Assembly (NCBI GenBank): GCA_965178125.1 | Contig: OZ237741.1 | Span: 558,001 to 622,000 of the forward strand | Direction of reading: 5' to 3' | Length of the DNA stretch: 64,000 nt | DNA from: Bilabrum cf. latius | Taxonomy: Eukaryota; Bigyra: Bicosoecida; Bigyra; Bicosoecida | Part shown: positions 10,308 to 19,510 of the stretch, in pieces | How the letters are laid out: every line of letters begins with the position of its first letter | Position numbering within the stretch: the first letter of the stretch is position 1 | Program-made: the position numbers and the translations under genes | The notes under the pieces: generated by a model | What the model was told of the DNA's origin: nothing | Seen by the model: the letters and a program-made list of their open reading frames with translations, nothing else | The model's database searches: none

Positions 10308-10883
10308 ATGAACATAAACGACTTAAATAGACTAGTCCAAACACCGTTATCTCCTTTAGAAATTCAAAAATTAGGTGTAGCACATTTGAATTACAAACCT
10401 AGAATAGTTATTTACGATGATATTATTAAATAGACCTCATCTATTGAACATATTTTTGATGGTTATGACGGCGTAATTATTTATTATCCTAATAAAAAGA
10501 CGGGACTAAATAGCACATACGGTCATTTCATTTCATTGACCAGAAAACCATCAAGCAAAATAATATACTTCTTTGATAGCTATGGAGAAAAACCCGACCA
10601 ATAGAAACCATTTATTAATAGAGACCAATTGTATCAAGGAGAAGGAGAAGAAAATACGCTGGTAAAGTATTTAATTGATTAGAAAATGGAAGGTTGGAAA
10701 ATTGATTATAATCATAAACCGATTTAGAGTTATGCTAACAACAGCGCTACGTGTGGAAGATGGGCTCTATTAAGAAACGCTTTTTCTTTCTTATCAAATG
10801 ATTAGTTTGTAAATGAAATGTTTAGAATATCCAAAATTATGGCTCTTAGTCCTGATTAGTTAGTGGCGTTGCTTCTACATTGA
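10308..10883 (+). CDS. Adenain/Ulp1-like cysteine protease (virion maturation), 191 aa
   Basis: ATG 10308 lies 8 bp after the ATPase stop; TGA 10881-10883. The C48/C5-type catalytic set is visible: His in Y-G-H-F-I-S (~72), Asp in F-F-D-S-Y-G (~89), Gln at residue 140 in K-P-I-Q-S-Y and Cys at 149 in T-C-G-R-W-A. Gln140 is encoded by TAG (10725-10727), so the enzyme exists only if TAG is glutamine. Six TAG codons in all. The protease would cleave capsid precursors during assembly. Spacing Q-to-C is nine residues, slightly longer than in cellular Ulp1 enzymes. Confidence 0.9.
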
Positions 10884-10888
10884 ATACT

Positions 10889-11036
10889 CCGACCATCTAA
10901 TAAAAGGGCTAGAATAAAATAATAAAATATGATTATCTCTAAAATAAAATCCATACGATGGCTATATCCACAAATTGCGTATATATTATAGTGTTTTCTA
11001 GCAAAACGTGGATGTAGGGCCTCTTGTGAAGGTGAA
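10889..11036 (+). repeat. Dispersed viral repeat copy 2 (left arm of an internal inverted pair)
   Basis: Starts near GACCATCTAATAAAAGGGCT, includes CCATACGATGGCTATATCCA (10951-10970) and runs past AAAACGTGGATGTAG to CTTGTGAAGGTG. It matches, inverted, 15810-15940 over about 130 bp, and shares its core with the two TIRs and with 23290-23570. The usual right end of the repeat (AAAAGTTCCATC) appears only at about 11396 because GC-rich DNA is inserted between. Confidence 0.85.
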
Positions 11037-11388
11037 ATGTGATCCTAACGCCGGATGGGGTTCGGTGTTGATGCCAGAGTGGGAGCGCGTGAACGTCTCG
11101 TTGGGTTCCGATGGCGGTTGCGACCGGGAAGGTGCGACCAAGCCAACGGATTGCTTGCGATGACGCGCATACCCTCTCTGTGTTCAGGAGAGGGGCGGAG
11201 ATTGGGTAATTTTTGCCCACCCTCCCAACCCCCTCCTCCTCGGCGGAGTAGTGCACGTGCTCTTCCCAGCCCCGGTCAGTCCGGTCAAGGGTCGCGCACA
11301 GGCACAGCTTTGTCAGGTCTTGCCATGTCTGATTGTTAACGAGACTAGGTTGCGCGTACACTCTGGCATCAAAGATATAAGCCCTTTT
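11037..11388. mobile_element. Nested GC-rich MITE-like insertion inside the viral repeat
   Basis: A GC-rich island of host-like composition in AT-rich viral DNA. Imperfect inverted ends are visible: TTGATGCCAGAGTG at 11069 and its complement CACTCTGGCATCAA ending at 11372, each followed inward by GCGC and GTCTCGTT at similar distances (about 35 bp of imperfect match). The 304-bp segment between has no credible coding region; a few open frames are compositional. About 30 bp of GC-rich DNA lie outside the left inverted end, so the boundaries are not exact and no duplication was identified. Confidence 0.6.
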
Positions 11389-11551
11389 ATTTAGAAAAGT
11401 TCCATCGTTTTAGAAGGGCAATTTTTCATCCATCTAAATTCAATCAAACTTTTAAATATATTGGTAAAAGTGAAGGGTAAAAATCAAGATGAAATATTAG
11501 ATAAGGTTTATTAATAAATATTTATTTGTATAGCTTTAATATATAAATAAA

Positions 11552-12505
11552 ATGAGTTATAGCGATGAATTTGTAAGATTGAATTTAGTTAGTTCATCTG
11601 TCCCCCACAATTAGACGAGATAGGCGGTAGTGAATGAAACCCGTGAAGGCTTAATATTAAAACAAAGTGAAAATTATTTAACGGCTGTTGAAGAGATGGA
11701 TTTAAATAAATTTATGCTACCGGTGTTTAAACCTGAATATTAGGATGACAGCGGTAAAACCTATTTAAAATTTACTCTTGAGAATAAAACATCAGGAGCC
11801 AGAGCAGGCGATTATATAGTTCTAGGTAAAAAAGCTAAATTTTATTATTCATATTAGGATATTGTAAATGAATTTAATGAAGAGTTAAGCCGAATTTGTG
11901 ATTTGGTAAGCCTTCCAAGTGGTGATAAACCAGTCTTTAAATTTGAAAATAATAAATGGAGTTTATCAACAACTGAAGATTTTAGAGATAATTATTATTT
12001 ATTTGTTAATTTTGAAGCTTTTGCTTTATTTGATAAATTTGAATATGAAGGAATAACAACCACACCGAGTGATTTATTTGCTAAACTTTCATATAATAAT
12101 TCCCCTGCTAGTGGTGATTATGTTTTTATGGCTAGATAGACGAATTTAAATTCTTGGTGCCCTGTTAAATCTATTATCGTAGAAAGTGATATTCCAGTGA
12201 ATAAAGAATTGGTGACCACAAAATCATCTACTGGTGGCTCTATAGCCGTCAATAAATCCCCTATATTAACCAGCTACCCGTATAATCCTAATGACAGCTC
12301 ACCAATAGAAAATATATTATATGTTTCTAATCCTTACCGCTGGTATTCAATGATGAAGGATAGAAGCTTTAAGAGCGTGTCAATGGCGTTCTACTGGGTT
12401 GATAAACAAAATGAAAAGTATCCCGTAATGAATTTTAACGGGGGTGAAGCTCACATTAAACAAGTATTTAAAAAACAAACCGATAATTTAAGTTTAGATT
12501 TTTAA
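11552..12505 (+). CDS. Probable penton/minor capsid protein, 317 aa
   Basis: ATG 11552 follows ATATAAATAAA; TAA 12503-12505. Five TAG-Gln codons. The sequence is rich in alternating beta-strand patterns and ends with F-Y-W-V-D-K-Q-N-E-K-Y-P and a short strand before V-F-K-K-Q. Gene order (immediately before the large capsid gene, same strand, 71 bp apart) and size match the vertex protein of Polinton-like viruses. No invariant motif proves this, so the call is by context and composition. Confidence 0.7.
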
Positions 12506-12576
12506 ATAAATTATAGAAGATTATAAAATATGTTTAGATATTAAAAAATTTATATCTATAGTGTATATATAAAAAA

Positions 12577-14466
12577 ATGGCTCAACAAATGGTTCAGAAT
12601 TTACCAGTAAGCATTAAGGCTCCTAAAAGCCTTCAAATGATAACCCCTGAAGATGCTAGTTTAGGAACAGAACTAGGTGTTCAAAAATATACCCGCCGAG
12701 AAATTAGACCATCATCTAATCAATCTAATTCTCTTCTTCCCCTTTCTTTCCCCGTTAATCCTACTAGTAAAACCGTATCAAGGTTTATTCGTCTTCGTCA
12801 TCGTATGACAGTTAGGCTACAACTAGAGCAAGCAGTGCCAGCTCAAACTGCGGGAGGTGATGCTATTACCGCTCAATCTTATCTTAAATCTAGGTTTGGA
12901 ACTAATTCATTACCTACCTTTAAAATGCTTCAAGGTGGTGTTTTAACAATTAATGGATAGCCTTTTACAGTAAAAGTTTATGAATGGGCTGAACCTACTG
13001 AAGTTATGAACAGTGAAGAAACCTTATCCACAATCTCACCCGTTGGACGCCCTGACACTGTTGGTGATTATCGTGAAGTAAGTGATACCCTTAAAAATCC
13101 TTTAGCTTGGGGTTAGGATGTTGGATATAGTGCCGGTGATAGCTTTAGTTATCGTGGAGCATATGGGAATGCTTTTACGACTGTAAGTGCTGATTTCGTT
13201 GCGGGTAATAGAGACCAAATTGATTGGACTATTGATTTTCAAGAAGCTATACCACTAAAAGGAGCAGATGTTGATGTGAATGCTAAATATTTCACCGGTG
13301 TGAGAAGCCTTCAGGTTGATTTAGATTATCACGTAAATGCCATTCAAAGACTGTGTAAGGCTAGTTTTACAAAAGATAACGGAGATATTAACAAAATAAC
13401 GGGTTAGTCAATTATAGGAGAAACAAATACGACCCTTCTTGTTGATGAAGTTGAATTTTAGAGTGGATACGCCCCCCCGACTCGTTGTATGTATAATATG
13501 CCTACAATTAAATTTTAGTCTTAGGCGCCTGTCCCTGTACCTAAATCCGCAACTGAAAATTCTTTAACTTCTTTTGATTATCAATTATCCCGTGAGAATG
13601 GTATCCCTAGTGCTATTATGGTATGTGCCCGCCTTGTTGGTTGTGATGATAACCCTAACTGGGCTAATAGAACTTTACCAATTAGAAGAATAGGTTTCTC
13701 ACTCAATGGAAGCGCTGAGGAATTAGGGGCTGTAGATAATCCACACGAATTATATAGAATTAGTAGAAAGAACGGATATGCTCTTCCTCCTTCATCCTTT
13801 TATGGTTCATCAATTGATGGAAGTGATGGAAACCGCGGTACTGGTTGCTATATGATTTTAAAACCTTCAGATGTTGCTACACTTGCTGGTGTTCAATCTA
13901 ATGTAAATACTGGATTTAATCTTAAAGTTAATCTTTAGTGCTTCAACCCTTATAATAAATATGCGGATGGTGCGTATGAGGATAAATACGAGGTAAAAGT
14001 ATGGATGTTTTATGATAATGTTCTTGTGAATGATAACGGTGTCTATACTGAGGCTGGCGCCCTTATTGAGCCTTCTAAAGTGCTTTCTGAACTTGCTAAA
14101 CGTGGTGATGCTGAAAGTGGTTCTAAAGGTTTCTAGCCTGTATTTGAGGATTTAGATAATTATGCTAATGTTATGGGTGGAAAAGGTCGTTTCTGGTCTA
14201 AGATTGGACGAGCCTTTAAACACGGATGGAACAAGGTTAAAGATTGGGCAAAAAGTGATTAGGCTAAAAACCTAGCGAAAACCATTAGGAATATAGGACC
14301 ACTCAAAAGTCTAACAGGAGACAATAGTGCTCTTGGCAAAGCGGCGGCACATTATGGATATGGAAATAGTGGAGGAGAATTGAATAAACTTGGTGGAAAA
14401 CTTACGATGCGTGGAGGTGCGGCAATGAAAACAGACGATCTTGAGGCCCTTTTAAGCACATCTTAA
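12577..14466 (+). CDS. Major capsid protein (double jelly-roll type), 629 aa
   Basis: ATG 12577 follows TATATATAAAAAA; TAA 14464-14466; about nine TAG-Gln codons. The first ~490 residues are dense in beta strands and loops with a second barrel starting near residue 290, consistent with a double jelly roll. Length, position downstream of ATPase, protease and penton, and the structural-class promoter support the call. From residue ~535 the chain changes to a basic amphipathic helix (F-W-S-K-I-G-R-A-F-K-H-G-W) followed by a Gly-rich tail, reminiscent of adenovirus protein VI-type peptides and probably an internal or protease-released extension. Confidence 0.82.
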
Positions 14467-14467
14467 A

Positions 14468-14485
14468 CGTTTAAAATGACTTAAA
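14468..14485 (+). promoter_or_regulatory. Class I viral promoter palindrome
   Basis: CGTTTAAAATGACTTAAA lies 29 bp before the ATG at 14514 and overlaps the region just past the capsid gene stop. Confidence 0.7.
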
Positions 14486-14513
14486 TATATATTAACTAAC
14501 TAATATATATCAA

Positions 14514-14804
14514 ATGGAAAAGTTAAATAAAATTATTGAGAATCTACCGCCTACACACGATGTCTATATCCAGACAGAAATTGATGGAGTTTTGACCGTA
14601 ATTTTTACAAACAGTGATTAGGTAAAAGAAATCACCAATCAATTAAAAAAAGACAGTAGAGAGAAGCTATTATATCTCAAATATTCAACCTATAAATGTA
14701 TTATTTAGACGAGGAATAAGTATAGAGATGATGACATTGTACTTCATTATTTGGCTGTTTGTCTATTAGAAAAGAAACCCATTCAATTATATAAGGCAAG
14801 ATAA
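14514..14804 (+). CDS. Unknown small viral protein, 96 aa
   Basis: ATG 14514 to TAA 14802-14804 with two TAG-Gln codons. Short beta pattern (V-Y-I-Q-T-E-I-D-G-V-L-T-V-I-F) at residues 17-31, then Lys-rich helix and a hydrophobic C-terminal segment. Follows a class I promoter, so it is probably expressed with the replication group rather than with the capsid gene it follows. No family recognised. Confidence 0.65.
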
Positions 14805-14855
14805 TCATTTTATTATTTATTTATACATATTAAATAAATATATGACCTGTGAATG

Positions 14856-14970
14856 ATACTTTCCAAAGTAGGTTCATACTTTCCGAAGTTGGTTCACACT
14901 TTTCAAAGTAGGTTCATACTTTCCGAAGTTGGTTCATACTTTTCAAAGTAGGTTCATACTTTCCAAAGAA
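14856..14970. repeat. Iteron-like array, about six 20-bp units
   Basis: Direct repeats of ATACTTTCCAAAGTAGGTTC and close variants, exactly 20 bp apart. Each unit contains an imperfect palindrome ACTTTC-C/G-A-AAGT. Variants alternate (CAAAGTAGG, CGAAGTTGG), giving a 40-bp higher-order period. It lies in the only long gap of the capsid cassette, 14805-15120, which otherwise holds AT-rich sequence and a class I promoter. A replication origin or a protein-binding array is plausible. Confidence 0.85.
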
Positions 14971-15070
14971 CTATTTAACCGGTCTAATTAATTAATATTT
15001 TAATAATATTAATTAATATAATCATCTATATCAATAGTGTCTATTTTTTAAGCCCCTTTTTTATAATATA

Positions 15071-15092
15071 ACGCGTTTAAAATGACTTAAAG
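15071..15092 (+). promoter_or_regulatory. Class I viral promoter palindrome
   Basis: CGCGTTTAAAATGACTTAAA about 30 bp before the ATG at 15121; the best match to the consensus in the element together with the site at 16569. Confidence 0.75.
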
Positions 15093-15120
15093 ATTATATT
15101 ATATAGATATTATATAGAGA

Positions 15121-15672
15121 ATGTGTAAAAAGTGTATTGAACAAATATAGGAACATACCGGTAATATAAAATGGATGGACATTTAGAAGAAATTAATTCA
15201 TATTGGCTCAACCGTTATTCAAGGTGATAAATTGGGTAATTGTATTTGTGGGCACGAGATACGAACCGAGCACGAAATAGAGCATACCCCTAGTGGATAT
15301 GTTTTTAAAGTGGGTTCTAGTTGTATAAAGTAGATGATAAAGGATAAAGAAAATCAAATTCGTAAAAAATGTTTATATAAGTGGTGTGGAATATGTAAAA
15401 AGGATGTCGCAAGAGACCGATATAATAAGCACTGTGAAGGAATAAGACATATTGAGTTAGAAAAGAAATAGAAAAAGTTAGAGGAAAAAAAGAGGAATGA
15501 AAAAAGATGTGATGTGTGTCTTTGTAAAATGCTTAGAAGTGATTGGAGGACAACCTGTAAGTCTTGTTATACGATTACAAAATATGGTAAAAAGGCGTGT
15601 AAAAAATGCGGAGTGTCTAGAATTAAAGATATGAAATATTCAATTTGTTATAAATGTCATATTGGTAAATAA
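15121..15672 (+). CDS. Cysteine-rich zinc-ribbon protein, 183 aa
   Basis: ATG 15121 to TAA 15670-15672, four TAG-Gln codons. It contains at least seven C-x-C or C-x2-C knuckles: C-K-K-C near the N-terminus, C-I-C-G, C-G-I-C with a following H-C-E-G-I-R-H, C-D-V-C-L-C, C-K-S-C, C-K-K-C-G and C-Y-K-C. Several zinc ribbons or treble clefs are therefore likely, joined by a Lys/Glu-rich helix. With its class I promoter it may be an early regulator of viral transcription or a host-interacting factor. No named family recognised. Confidence 0.75.
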
Positions 15673-15809
15673 TAATTAGATATTAATGATAAAATTAATA
15701 TTTAACATATTGATGATGGGAGTTAGAAGGGGCTATATTACAACCTTCTAAAGTGATGGAACTTTTGGGCTAGAAATACGATATCAATCAAATCATCTTC
15801 ATAAAACTA

Positions 15810-15940
15810 ATCCATCCACGTTTTGCTAAATAATACATATACTAATACGCAATTTGTGGATATAGCCATCGTATGGATTTTATTATAGAGATAACCATAT
15901 ATATTTTAATATTCTAGCCTTTTTATTAGATGGTCAAGGT
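15810..15940 (-). repeat. Dispersed viral repeat copy 3 (right arm of the internal inverted pair)
   Basis: Reverse complement of 10889-11013, including ACGCAATTTGTGGATATAGC (15847-15866). Together with copy 2 it brackets the penton-capsid-zinc ribbon cassette. The rest of 15673-15994 is AT-rich with a weaker continuation of the repeat (AAGTGATGGAACTTTTGG near 15750) and no gene. Confidence 0.85.
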
Positions 15941-15994
15941 GTTCAATTATTAATAAAGATATCATATTTAATATTAGTATAAATATTAAATTAT

Positions 15995-16540
15995 TTAGAA
16001 ATCTTTTAATGCCTCGTTTAGTTGGTCTCTAAAGGTTTCTTCATCATCATCTTCATCATCTGGTTTATCAACATTTCTATTATTATCACGTTTTTGTTTC
16101 TTCTTATTCCTCTTCTTAGTCTTTTTCTTGGGTCTTATTGGTTCTTCTTCTTCTTCTGGTTCCTCTACTTCCTCGGGTATAAATTGACCGTATGACAAAT
16201 TAATATATTTGATGGGTTTGTCCTTCTTTTTAATTGTCATTATGGGGTCTTTACTCTCAAAATTTCCTGTATAATAAATCGGGGGCTCACTAGAAAACAT
16301 ATAAATGTATGGAACAAATGGATTTTTGGCACTGTCGGTTTTCATATCAGGGGTTAGATACAAACCATTTAATTCGTCTTCATCCACTAGTTCAAATTTA
16401 TCTTCTACGGTATTATTAAAAAATATCCCTTTAAAAGTTTTAAAGAAGAATTGATTAATATATTTCTTGGCTTTCTTTACGGCTCCCTCTTCTAAAAGTT
16501 CCATTAATTCGCTTGGTTCATAACTCTCAAATTTTGACAT
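15995..16540 (-). CDS. Unknown protein with basic/acidic C-terminal tail, 181 aa
   Basis: Minus-strand frame from ATG 16540 to TAA 15995-15997 without any TAG. N-terminal 120 residues look globular (L-Y-L-T-P-D-M-K, Y-I-Y-M-F-S-S-E-P-P). The tail alternates a Glu run, a Lys/Arg run (K-K-K-T-K-K-R-N-K-K-K) and an Asp run, a pattern seen in nuclear or nucleic-acid associated proteins. Class I promoter at 16569-16588. No family recognised. Confidence 0.75.
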   Translation of the reverse strand: MSKFESYEPSELMELLEEGAVKKAKKYINQFFFKTFKGIFFNNTVEDKFELVDEDELNGLYLTPDMKTDSAKNPFVPYIYMFSSEPPIYYTGNFESKDPIMTIKKKDKPIKYINLSYGQFIPEEVEEPEEEEEPIRPKKKTKKRNKKKQKRDNNRNVDKPDDEDDDEETFRDQLNEALKDF

Positions 16541-16568
16541 TCTATATATATTATAATAAAATAAAATC

Positions 16569-16603
16569 TTTAAGTCATTTTAAACGCGTGTATTTGGCTT
16601 AAA
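16569..16603. promoter_or_regulatory. Divergent promoter with class I palindrome
   Basis: TTTAAGTCATTTTAAACGCG (16569-16588) is the class I motif facing the minus-strand gene at 16540; TTTGGCTTAAAA directly beside it faces the plus-strand gene at 16633, so the two genes appear to share a 92-bp divergent control region. Confidence 0.7.
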
Positions 16604-16632
16604 AATAAAATATCTATAGTATATATATAAAA

Positions 16633-16977
16633 ATGGTTAAATTAAGTGATATTCAAATTGTTAGAACTCAACTTGTTAAAAACAATAAGCCCGTATATAA
16701 TTTCGTGTTCCCTCCTCGTGAAAATGATAATGGATATAATGATTTAGAAATGAAGACTTTATTAAAAAAATATATCTAGAGGTTATTAAAACAAAAGCCC
16801 CATTTAAAAAATTATGATGCGTATGTTAGTTCTCTCTACCCCATAGGCTGGCGAACTGGTTCACCATTTAAATTAAAGGATGATGTAATGTTATTCAGTC
16901 CTTCTTCTCGCTATACCTTCTTAAGTGATGAGCAAGTGAAGAGATTTATATTAATCCTCACTGCTCCGAAACAATAA
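16633..16977 (+). CDS. Unknown small viral protein, 114 aa
   Basis: ATG 16633 follows TATATATAAAA; TAA 16975-16977; one TAG-Gln. Contains V-Y-N-F-V-F-P-P-R-E and a predicted helix (L-L-K-K-Y-I-Q-R-L-L-K), then Y-P-I-G-W-R-T-G-S-P-F. It precedes the DNA polymerase on the same strand. No family recognised. Confidence 0.65.
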
Positions 16978-17007
16978 TTACATTTTATAATTTAAACTTT
17001 ATAATAT

Positions 17008-17027
17008 GTGTTTAAAATGGCTTAAAA
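17008..17027 (+). promoter_or_regulatory. Class I viral promoter palindrome before DNA polymerase
   Basis: GTGTTTAAAATGGCTTAAAA about 29 bp upstream of the polymerase ATG at 17056. Confidence 0.75.
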
Positions 17028-17055
17028 ATATATTAAATATAATATACTATAGGAA

Positions 17056-18555
17056 ATGATAAATTACGAAAATGTGTTAAATCAATTAAATATATGCTTT
17101 GGTAAAAAGTATGATAACCCCATTCAATCCGTAAAGTATCTAGAAAAGGTATTTAACGGTAAGCCCATAACTACAAAGAACCTTTATAAACTTGTTTCAG
17201 GTTTAAAAATGGATATAGAGATTAGAGAGAAAGACGATATAAAGGTCTATTATCTAAGTAGGAAAAAAGAGAGTTTTAAAAGGGTTTGTTTAGAATATAA
17301 AGATGGTTCATTTAAAGCCGTCTAGAGGATGAAACCTTTATTTGTGCGGTGCCATAAATCTATGGTTGTTAAATTAACCGATAAAGCCGAAATAATTGAA
17401 AAAGATAAATATAGAGTTGAGAGCCTGACCGATTATCATTCAAAGAAATATTATCTTCATTATACCATTCACGAATGCCCAGAGGATGAAGATATCAAAG
17501 AATGGAGCTTAAGGCTGAGTATAGCAAGTGATGAATTACACGACGAGAACCCATCATTAGATGTAATGAAATATGGAATCAGACAAACAGCCCTTCATTT
17601 CTTTACAATGTTTAATATGATGATAGATAGCCCACCAGATATAACCCCAGAGGAAGCGGTATTTATTGAAGGTTCAACGCGTGGCGGGATTCAATATCAC
17701 AAGAAGGGACAATATGAGGAGTTTATCACCTACGATATAAATAGTCATTACCCCGCCATTATGTCATCAAGTTCATTATTTCCATACGGAAACCCCATAT
17801 ATAAACGAGTTGAAAATAATTAGATAATTAAAAATAATGAAATAGGGATTTATAAATGTAAGGTGAGCCAAGGGAAATGCGACCCGAATATCTTTCAAAT
17901 GATGAAGGTATTTGAAAATGAATTTACTTATTATGTCTTTACTGATATTAATATGTTTGTTAAATATGGGTGTGAGATAGAGATGTCAAGCGACGAATTT
18001 AATTTTATGACCTATGATAAATATATCAAAGGTGAAACACTTTTTAAATCCTATGTCTCAATGTTCTACAAATTAAAAAGCAAATCATATCTAGCAAAAG
18101 AAATATTAAATTCATTATGGGGTAAATTATGTAGTTCCTCTAAAAAGACAATTACATCAAAAGATGATAAAAAAATAAATATAGATAAATTTGATATTGA
18201 CCGTGTAGAAATGGATAATGACGGAGAATTTATTTATCATTTGAAACATAAAGTACCCTTTAAATATAGCTGGGGAAAATTGAAACCTTTTATTCTGGCA
18301 TATGGAAGACAACGATTGATGAAGAAAGTGAATAAGAACAACGCTAAACATATTATACGAATTCACACCGACAGTATCACATTTAACAAAAGATTAAATT
18401 TTAAAGTAGGTAAAGAATTAGGTGAATATAAAGAAGAATAGATAAATGAAGAAGGATAGAAATTAATTATCCACGGATAGAATGATTTAATGGTCGTAAA
18501 TGAAAAAGAAGAAATTATATCAAGGAAAGGAAAAAAAGGCGGTTTAATGCTTTGA
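17056..18555 (+). CDS. Family B DNA polymerase, short (499 aa), exonuclease region not evident
   Basis: ATG 17056 to TGA 18553-18555 through TAG-Gln codons at 17323, 17821, 18439 and two or three near the end. Motif A is Y-D-I-N-S-H-Y-P-A-I-M (about 225-235), motif B A-K-E-I-L-N-S-L-W-G-K-L (~346-358) and motif C R-I-H-T-D-S-I-T-F (~436-444), in order and with plausible spacing. The N-terminal 220 residues show none of the usual D-x-E, N-x-x-x-D or Y-x-x-x-D exonuclease signatures, and the protein is about half the length of typical Polinton protein-primed polymerases. The long terminal repeats suggest protein-primed ends, but no terminal protein domain was recognised. Confidence 0.88.
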
Positions 18556-18582
18556 ATTAAATATTTATTAATTATATAATAT

Positions 18583-18741
18583 ATGATTAATATTATTAGT
18601 AATATCTTTGTTTAGTATGCTATTAAGAAGGCATTAAAGAAGGTAAAAAATAAATTGATGAAGAATCCAAATAATAAAAGACTCTATGAAGAATATAGAA
18701 AGAAAACGGCTCACGCTATTAAAAAATTATCATTTTATTAA
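18583..18741 (+). CDS. Very small basic protein, 52 aa
   Basis: ATG 18583, preceded by TATATAATAT, to TAA 18739-18741 with one TAG-Gln at residue 11. Lys-rich (K-K-A-L-K-K-V-K-N-K-L) with a hydrophobic start. Position between polymerase and the next gene on the same strand and clean box-to-start spacing support it; length does not. Confidence 0.5.
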
Positions 18742-18749
18742 TTATATAG

Positions 18750-19457
18750 ATGAATGATAATATACCTAGTTATATTAATAGTCCTAAATTATGGCGTCAG
18801 GCAGTTGAGAAAGTAAATAGAACGTATAAAAAGCCTTCAGCTTATCGTTCATTAGCATACTTTAAATCATATAAAAAACTAGGGGGGACATATGATAAAA
18901 TTAAATTAAATGAAGCATAGAAAAATTTAAGAAGGTGGAAATTAGAGGATTGGAAGAATTAGAAGGGAGAAAAGGGATATTAGGAAAAAGGAGATATATA
19001 TAGACCCACTAAAAGAATAAATAAAGAGACCCCTTTAACCTTTGGAGAATTAGACACGGAAGAAATAGAGGAAGCAATGAAGGAAAAATTTAATAACGGA
19101 CACGTGAAATCATTTAGACCTAAACCAGTTTTTAATTTATATAAATCAACTAAATCAAATAAAAAATATATGATTAAAGTAGTTCAAGGTAATAATATTC
19201 TGTTTACTGTTCATTTTGGTGGAATTAAGAATGATGGTACCCCTTATATGGACTTTATACAATATTATAATAAAGATGGAGAGAAGGAAGCAAACCGTAA
19301 AAAGAAAAATTATATTAAAAGACATTCAATAAATGAAGACTTTAAAGACTATAAATCCCCCGCTTTTTGGTCTAGGTTTGTATTATGGAATGAACCAACA
19401 TTAAAAGATAGCTTTATGGACGCCGTAGATAGAGCTAAAAAATTAATGAAAGTTTAA
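18750..19457 (+). CDS. Conserved viral protein of the 'H-F-G ... W-S-R-F-x-L-W' family, 235 aa
   Basis: ATG 18750 (eight bases after the previous stop) to TAA 19455-19457; three TAG-Gln codons near residues 54-74. The C-terminal 110 residues fit a small domain common in giant viruses and PLVs (known as DUF5754-like): a strand with I-L-F-T-V-H-F-G-G-I, then Y-I-K-R-H-S, F-W-S-R-F-V-L-W-N-E-P-T. Its function is not known in any virus. The N-terminal half is Lys-rich and not recognised. Family name is from memory of the pattern, so treat the label as tentative. Confidence 0.7.
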
Positions 19458-19510
19458 TATTATAGGTTTGATATAAGTTTTAGTTTTTCTCTTATTTATA
19501 TATACAAAAA

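Noticed and set aside
10939-11361. Open frames of about 100-140 codons in the GC-rich island
   Set aside because: They arise from base composition of the nested insertion, overlap each other on both strands and show no domain or start context.
14856-14970. CRISPR-like array
   Set aside because: Units are contiguous 20-bp direct repeats without unique spacers, in a eukaryotic virus; iterons fit better.
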